Part shown: one piece after another, positions 59,543-64,000 of the stretch | Layout: the number at the start of each line of letters is the position of its first letter | How positions within the stretch are numbered: the stretch's first letter is position 1 | Assembly (NCBI GenBank): GCA_030512335.1 | Contig: JAULSU010000007.1 | Location: forward strand, 2,914,001 to 2,978,000 | Length of the DNA: 64,000 nt | Direction of reading: 5' to 3' | Origin: Immersiella caudata | Taxonomy: Eukaryota > Ascomycota > Sordariomycetes > Sordariales > Lasiosphaeriaceae | Notes under the pieces: model-generated | The model's input: only the letters and a program-made list of their open reading frames with translations | What the model was told of the DNA's origin: nothing | The model's database searches: none | Program-made: the position numbers and the translations under genes

Positions 59543-60133
59543 ATGGTCAGCTTTAACATCCTCGCCCTGGCCTTCGCCGCGTCGGGCAGTCTTGTCTCAG
59601 CCGCCGACTTCCGCTACCGCTTCTGTACGTCCCCTTCCCACCTCCAACCCAATGATGGATTACACAGTACTGATAGCCCTAGACCGCCCCGCAACCTGCG
59701 ACCATCGCTCCGCCGCCGGCTCCACCTTCCCCCGCAACGACGGTGATCCGTACGTAAACCCCCCATCCCCACCCCTTTTTTAATCGTGAAGTTAACACAC
59801 GTACCAGTGGCCAAGGCAACAAGAACCAATGCTACTCCGCCCCGACCGGTACCGACTGGCAGCGCGTCGAGATTGACAATAACTTCTCGAATTCCAACAA
59901 TGCGGTGATTACGTTTTGCAATGTCAACTGCCAGGGGAGTGGCTCGGCGTTACAGAAGAACACGTATTGCTATGAGCCCTTTCCCGGGTGTGCGATTGGG
60001 AGTTTGTAAGTCTTCTTTCCTCTTGTCGATGGGTGGTAAATTGGTGAGAGGGGTGAGAGGGGTGGCAGAGTGTGTAGAGATTTTGAAGAGACTGTTGGAA
60101 TGATACTGACTGGGGTTTAGTAAGGTTGTGTAG
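59543..60133 (+). CDS. 119-aa secreted cysteine-rich protein
   Basis: Four small exons, 59543-59624, 59683-59749, 59808-60005 and 60121-60133, give 119 aa. The signal peptide is about residues 1-20 (MVSFNILALAFAASGSLVSA). The mature protein has six Cys, in ATCDHR, NQCYS, TFCNVNCQG, TYCYEP and PGCAIG, which fits three disulfides. Gly/Asn-rich loops alternate with short strands (QRVEIDNNFSNSN, AVITFCN). This is the profile of a small beta-rich fungal secreted protein or effector; no named family is recognised. The last coding exon is only 13 nt: TT/T-AAG-GTT-GTG-TAG ends the protein in SFKVV. The intron before it (115 nt) has a good gtttag acceptor. If that intron is retained, the frame would instead read G-S-L and stop at once, so the C-terminus differs by only a few residues. 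Confidence 0.75.
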
Positions 60134-60141
60134 AGGGTCTA

Positions 60142-60178
60142 AAAGGGAGAGGGAGAGGGAGAGGGAGAGGGGGAGGGG
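60142..60178 (+). repeat. (GGGAGA)n microsatellite
   Basis: Purine-only tract of about six imperfect GGGAGA units in the 3' region of the secreted protein gene. The rest of 60134-60393 holds no supported gene. Confidence 0.8.
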
Positions 60179-60393
60179 GTGTTGTTCGGTGGGATGGGAT
60201 TCAGGGCGGGAAGAGAGGGCTTTACGGGTATAACACTGGCCTTGATTGCATTGAGATGCGTATTGAAGGGATGTAATCGAGGTATTGTAAACATCTCTTG
60301 ATGCTTCCCAAAATGCAACTGAGAGCTTTGAGACTTTTTGTCAGGGCGTTTCCATGTTCAGCCCAAAAGTTTTACCCAGCTCTTACTCCCCTT

Positions 60394-60738
60394 CTAGTAC
60401 TCACGTACTCTCTGCATACCCATCTCGTAACCAGTCTGATAGATGGTGGCTCTCCAGGCCATTTCTCTCTCGTCGGACAAGATACCGAGCTCATTGGCGT
60501 CTTGGATCATCCAATCCCAATCCTTGGGCTTGAATGCCTCGTTTAGATTCACCACTGATCCACCGTCTGCATCTAGCGGGTCGCGGCCAAAGGTGGCTCG
60601 AAGTGCTCTGGGGCCGTGAGCTAATTTGTGCTCAGCGAGCAGAGCAGTCGGCAGATAGTAAATCAGTCGGTGGTGAACCAAAACAGTGACCGGTAAGATC
60701 AACCTCGGTTGGCGAACAGCTGGTAGTTTGAGAGGCAC
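60394..60738 (-). CDS. possible 3' exon or gene fragment, unknown
   Basis: An open minus-strand stretch of about 114 codons without an ATG at its left boundary. It instead begins exactly after a good splice acceptor (cacctag), so it may be the last exon of a gene or a relic. The peptide looks genuinely protein-like: HHRLIYYLPTALLAEHKLAH, then FGRDPLDADGGSVVNLNEAF and KPKDWDWMIQDANELGILSDE. The DADGGS word nearly repeats NADGGS at the C-terminus of the neighbouring upstream gene (60836-61945), 100 bp away on the same strand, but I found no donor that joins them in frame. No domain recognised. Confidence 0.4.
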   Translation of the reverse strand: MPLKLPAVRQPRLILPVTVLVHHRLIYYLPTALLAEHKLAHGPRALRATFGRDPLDADGGSVVNLNEAFKPKDWDWMIQDANELGILSDEREMAWRATIYQTGYEMGMQRVREY

Positions 60739-60835
60739 CTAGGTGATAAACCGGCGGAATGCGAATTTGAACTCGTATGAAAGCCAATCAACTTTTGCTC
60801 TGTTTGGATGAAGGCTCAGGTCCATAGACTTGGGA

Positions 60836-61945
60836 TCAACCGCCACCGTGGATCAAACTGCCTCCGTCGGCATTCAACGCCTTGAACGAGACATAGACTT
60901 GAAGTGCTCCTTCAACGCTCTGCACCAACCCAAAGACCACCGTCAGCACCAAGACGAGAACAGCAACCCAGAACGTATACCACTGAACGCCGTTCCGTGA
61001 GTCATACCACCATTGTCGAATCGTCTTGGGTTGCGCCTCATCAAACGCTTGCTTCAACATCACCAACCGGTCTCTCCAGAAGACAAATCTGTCAATTCTT
61101 CTGTTGTCTGTCTTCAACCGTCCACATTGACCAAGCCGCTTGTCTAGCCCGCTGTAGTTTGGCAGCCCAGATATCCAACGTTTAGTTTCCAGATCGCACG
61201 TCGGGAAAAGCAGCGCCAGGGTCCGGAGTGTCTCCTCCGCAAGTCCTTCGGGCAGCAAGGTTCCGGTACCATTTCTCTGGGCTTCAAGAAATGAGGCATG
61301 GTGGAAGATGTGTACTCTTTTATCGTCGTCCGTCATTCGCAAGTGATCGGCCAAGTTGTCGGTCCACTCGATTTCGAGCCCAGCGATCCGGACGAGGTTG
61401 CTGGCCTTAAAGATCTTCTCGAGCTTGACGTTCTCGTTGGCAAGTCTCATCTCCGGTGCAAAATAACTTCGTATAAAATATTGGAGCGAGCCTTTACTCC
61501 AGCATACGCTGCTCTGGCCAGAAAATCCGTACGTGTGTGAGCCGAAGCTGGTCATAAGCAAGAGACTCGCTGATAGGTCAATCGAGTTGTCGAGCATCTC
61601 ATCTTCGTTGAGGTGAGGCGAAGTGAGCTTGGAACGGAGGAGCGATTTGATGTCTTCGCGAAGCATGCCACTCTTGAGTTTAGAAACGCAGTCGACGATG
61701 TCGGCATGTGTTCTCGTGGCGATATGACGACCACCGTCGTGGAGCGCATTGTCGCACTCTTTGCTGTAGTAGACCCAGTATTTGTCGAGGTCGATTGCAT
61801 CAGGGTCACAGCTGTGAAGTCTCGGGCAGTCTGCGGGTGGAGCAAGGCCCCAGAAGTGGAAGGCGATAGCAGTTTTGTGTTGCTCGCAGAGTGGCGCCAG
61901 GATGCTCTCGGCGAGCGATGCGCTTGCCAGATTTTCGACAACCAT
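60836..61945 (-). CDS. fungal membrane protein with C-terminal anchor, unknown function
   Basis: An intronless 369-aa frame from ATG 61945. Most of it is soluble and helical: DIVDCVSKLKSGMLREDIKS, LSASLLLMTSFGSHTYG, then IRSYFAPEMRLANENVKLEKIFKASNLVRIAGLEIEW. Near the C-terminus is the conserved run RRIDRFVFWRDRLVMLKQAFDEA, then QWWYDSRNGVQWYTFW, one membrane helix (VAVLVLVLTVVFGLVQSVEG) and a short tail. The RRNGVQWYTFW-plus-helix ending recurs in many hypothetical proteins of Sordariomycetes and recalls the end of CorA-like or tail-anchored proteins; no role is established. The family is often longer at the N-terminus, so an upstream exon may be missing. It is divergent from the trypsin-fold gene at 62405, with 459 bp between starts. 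Confidence 0.7.
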   Translation of the reverse strand: MVVENLASASLAESILAPLCEQHKTAIAFHFWGLAPPADCPRLHSCDPDAIDLDKYWVYYSKECDNALHDGGRHIATRTHADIVDCVSKLKSGMLREDIKSLLRSKLTSPHLNEDEMLDNSIDLSASLLLMTSFGSHTYGFSGQSSVCWSKGSLQYFIRSYFAPEMRLANENVKLEKIFKASNLVRIAGLEIEWTDNLADHLRMTDDDKRVHIFHHASFLEAQRNGTGTLLPEGLAEETLRTLALLFPTCDLETKRWISGLPNYSGLDKRLGQCGRLKTDNRRIDRFVFWRDRLVMLKQAFDEAQPKTIRQWWYDSRNGVQWYTFWVAVLVLVLTVVFGLVQSVEGALQVYVSFKALNADGGSLIHGGG

Positions 61946-62404
61946 CGTGTGCAAGCAAAAACATTTCTACGACCTTCACCCAGTCGGGCCCAAACAATTA
62001 GGACGCCATATCGTTTTGTTCAGTCGAGGGAGCTCAGCTTGCATCAGAGTTCGAGCTGTGGTGCGGCACTCCATTGGTGCTTCGGTCTGACGCGTCCCCA
62101 CACGACTGCTTCGCCTCTTGCCAAAATGACCAGCCAGTTGAAATCTGTGCCTGGTTGCATGCACGAGTGCCGGAAGGGGCGGGGCTGCAGCTGAAGAGAT
62201 CTGGGCAAGGCACGGCCTCCAGCCTGCGTCAGCGGTGCCGAGGCCGCGTCACCAACCACACAACACTTCGAGTGACAGTCACACAGAAGAAAATCGAGAA
62301 GTCGAGCTAATTTGGATCTAAGAATCACCCTACCTCGCCATGGATGTCTTCGCAAATCCCATAATCGTTCAAAGTCTACCAAGACAACGTGGAGCCCAGC
62401 AAAA
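61946..62404. other. divergent promoter region of the membrane protein / trypsin-fold pair
   Basis: 459 bp between two divergent starts, with no supported gene of its own. Could hold joint control signals; none identified. Confidence 0.5.
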
Positions 62405-64000
62405 ATGGCTGCCACTTTCCGCGGCCCAGATCACTTGCCGCAGTCAACCGGTGTGACCGACTTCCTCACTGGCCATTGGCCTGAGAAGGGAAGCACAGCA
62501 TCATGGCCCAATCCACACCTCTCAATTGGCCGATTTGTTTGCAAGGTCGGGAGGATCTCGTGCTGGGAGGCACAAGGCCCAGCAAGAAACGTCTTCAACG
62601 AAATCGCGCCCAAGATCAAGAGCTATCTCGAGAGATCGGTTGAGCCCATCTCAAGCAGGGTCACATGGTCCATTTTCATGTTTGGCAAGGCCGAGAAAAG
62701 CGCTAACCCCACCATCGTCTTCTGCTGCGACGTCGCCGCCCATCGGAAAGATGTCAGGAAAGTGATCGTGGAGAGTGGTCTTCTCGACGGATATCGGGGC
62801 TTGAAAACGGGACACATGCCCAAGCCCCCAGGGTTCGAACAGCTGGTGCCACTGGCGTCGGGTGCCCCCCTGAGCGCCACGACAACTTCCTCTGACTGGA
62901 CCACCTCCTCGTGCAGCGGCATGAGAATATTTGTCGGTGGCTCTCCCGCAACTATTGGAGGTGTGGTACAAATACGGGACAGATTCTACTACACCACAGC
63001 CGGTCACGTTTTCGAGAGCCCTAGAGAGAGCGCGACGCCCGAGGACGTCCTGGAGGATGACGACCTCGAGATCGAGATCGATGGATTCGACGACGGTGAT
63101 GTCGACGTCACCACCAGCGCGGAGGGTGATTCTGAGCACACCACGCCATTTCACGATATGCCTCCAGTTGAAGAGGCTTCGCCTGATTCGACAGCGCCGT
63201 CAGACCAAGTGAGATTGGGCGCTCCTTTTCTCACATCACTCGACCAGCCGCTGCTCCACTCTGGCCTAGACTACGCGCTGATCGAAGTCTCTCATGCTGA
63301 CCACATGCAATCGAGTGAGATCATAACACCTCAAGGGACGGATGGAAAGAGCATCAAAGTCGTGGTTGGCGCCTTGACGAATCCCAAGCCAAAAGACGCA
63401 CAAGTGCTTTGCGCCACACCCAGAGGGGTTCTGACTGGGACATTGTCAGCCACCCCCGTTTACACGCGTTCTCCGCAGAGCACACAATTCCAGGCCACAC
63501 TGAAGGTGTTATTCGACTCGCCAGTGGAGATCGGAGACTGCGGCGCTTGGGTTGTCGACGCTGACAGCGGCGATCTCTACGGGCAGATCATTGCCGGCTC
63601 TCCCAGTTCGGGCGCCGGAATCATCATGCCGTTCCAGCCTATTTTCGAAGAGGTCGAATACCGAGTGGGAGATCGGCCCCTTCTCCCAGCACTCACAAAG
63701 GAGGTTTGGGCCCGCAACATCAAAGACCGCTTTCAAAAGGTGCTCTATGACAAGAGGAGGCACTCTTTGGTGAATGAACCTTCAGGATCAAACGCCCAAC
63801 CTAGAAACGGCCACATTCTACCTCGGTATGCAAGCATCGGCCATTTCTACCCGGTACCAACCGCAGGGAACGATACAAAGTTTGTCAAGTTCCGCGACAC
63901 GCTCTTCTCGCTCAGTACACGACCAATCCAGTACGAGAACCCCGGCCTGCTTCTTGAAGCTCTGCAGAGTGTCCCGTTAGACACGATCCACTCTGAAGCG
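62405..64000 (+). CDS. trypsin-fold protein with Cys at the nucleophile site (GDCG), 3' partial
   Basis: Open from ATG 62405 to the window end (532 codons, no stop), so the C-terminus lies outside. Residues 1-170 form an unrecognised N-terminal domain (HLPQSTGVTDFLTGHWPEKG, IFMFGKAEKSANPTIVFCCD). A chymotrypsin-like core follows: SCSGMRIFVGGSPATIGGVV, His201 in YYTTAGHVF, an acidic insert (about 210-240, DDDLEIEIDGFDDGD), Asp289 in SGLDYALIEV, and Cys379 in GDCGAWVVDADSGDLYGQII where classic serine proteases have GDSG. This could be a Cys-nucleophile protease or an inactive scaffold. The last visible part (FRDTLFSLSTRPIQYENPG) begins another region. There is no signal peptide. Similar cores occur in fungal multidomain intracellular proteins, some with NLR-like parts; that link is from memory of the family style and is not shown here. 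Confidence 0.75.
   Translation, partial: MAATFRGPDHLPQSTGVTDFLTGHWPEKGSTASWPNPHLSIGRFVCKVGRISCWEAQGPARNVFNEIAPKIKSYLERSVEPISSRVTWSIFMFGKAEKSANPTIVFCCDVAAHRKDVRKVIVESGLLDGYRGLKTGHMPKPPGFEQLVPLASGAPLSATTTSSDWTTSSCSGMRIFVGGSPATIGGVVQIRDRFYYTTAGHVFESPRESATPEDVLEDDDLEIEIDGFDDGDVDVTTSAEGDSEHTTPFHDMPPVEEASPDSTAPSDQVRLGAPFLTSLDQPLLHSGLDYALIEVSHADHMQSSEIITPQGTDGKSIKVVVGALTNPKPKDAQVLCATPRGVLTGTLSATPVYTRSPQSTQFQATLKVLFDSPVEIGDCGAWVVDADSGDLYGQIIAGSPSSGAGIIMPFQPIFEEVEYRVGDRPLLPALTKEVWARNIKDRFQKVLYDKRRHSLVNEPSGSNAQPRNGHILPRYASIGHFYPVPTAGNDTKFVKFRDTLFSLSTRPIQYENPGLLLEALQSVPLDTIHSEA

Noticed and set aside
1..64000. CRISPR arrays, tRNA or rRNA genes, transposons
   Set aside because: No spaced direct repeats and no rRNA or transposase-like frames were seen. 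No convincing tRNA was noticed by eye, but a tRNA covariance search would be needed to exclude one.

Overview
The window reads as nuclear DNA of a filamentous ascomycete (Pezizomycotina, most likely a Sordariomycete). Genes are well spaced and on both strands. Introns are mostly 45-80 nt, with GT(A/G)NGT donors and CTAAC/CTGAC-type branch points. Coding sequence is GC-rich with C/G-ending codons. The content is typically fungal: an AA9 copper monooxygenase, an alpha-1,3-glucan synthase, a Zn2Cys6 regulator, a purine nucleoside permease relic and small secreted Cys-rich proteins. No CRISPR array, rRNA or intact transposon was seen. Exon borders were inferred by eye from reading frame, splice signals and family resemblance.

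Layout. 1-14.3 kb is a conserved housekeeping block: an alpha/beta hydrolase whose start codon appears split by an intron, N-myristoyltransferase (minus), a conserved one-pass membrane protein, an ABHD12-like hydrolase (minus), the SWR1-complex subunit Swc3, and elongation factor Spt5 with a long Thr-Pro repeat tail. 15-29.8 kb is sparser. It holds a 58-aa Cys-rich microprotein, an AA9 LPMO, a Met-Cys Cys/His-rich protein, a GH79 glycosidase, a protein with a possible C-terminal zinc finger, a second (54-aa) Cys-rich microprotein, and an uncertain membrane protein.

29.9-43.2 kb holds an IKS1-type kinase, a disabled purine nucleoside permease (in-frame TAG plus frameshift), a 92-aa secreted Cys-rich protein, a small mitochondrial-type membrane protein and a 1004-aa Zn2Cys6 transcription factor. 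44.3-58.7 kb is cell-wall and carbohydrate related: a secreted DUF1996 protein, a small secreted His-rich ORF, a GPI-anchor-type GH13 alpha-amylase, and, divergent from it, a complete 2362-aa alpha-1,3-glucan synthase. The last two match the ags-amyD arrangement known from Aspergillus. 59.5-64 kb holds a secreted Cys-rich protein with a 13-nt last coding exon. After it come a tail-anchored-type membrane protein and, divergent from that, a trypsin-fold protein with GDCG in place of GDSG that runs off the window end.

The best leads for something undescribed are three. First is the divergent pair of a Cys-nucleophile chymotrypsin-fold protein and a membrane protein at 60.8-64 kb. Second are the two intracellular microproteins sharing a C-x(8,9)-C-G-[C/H] start. 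Third is a perfect 16-bp hairpin at 19.2 kb.
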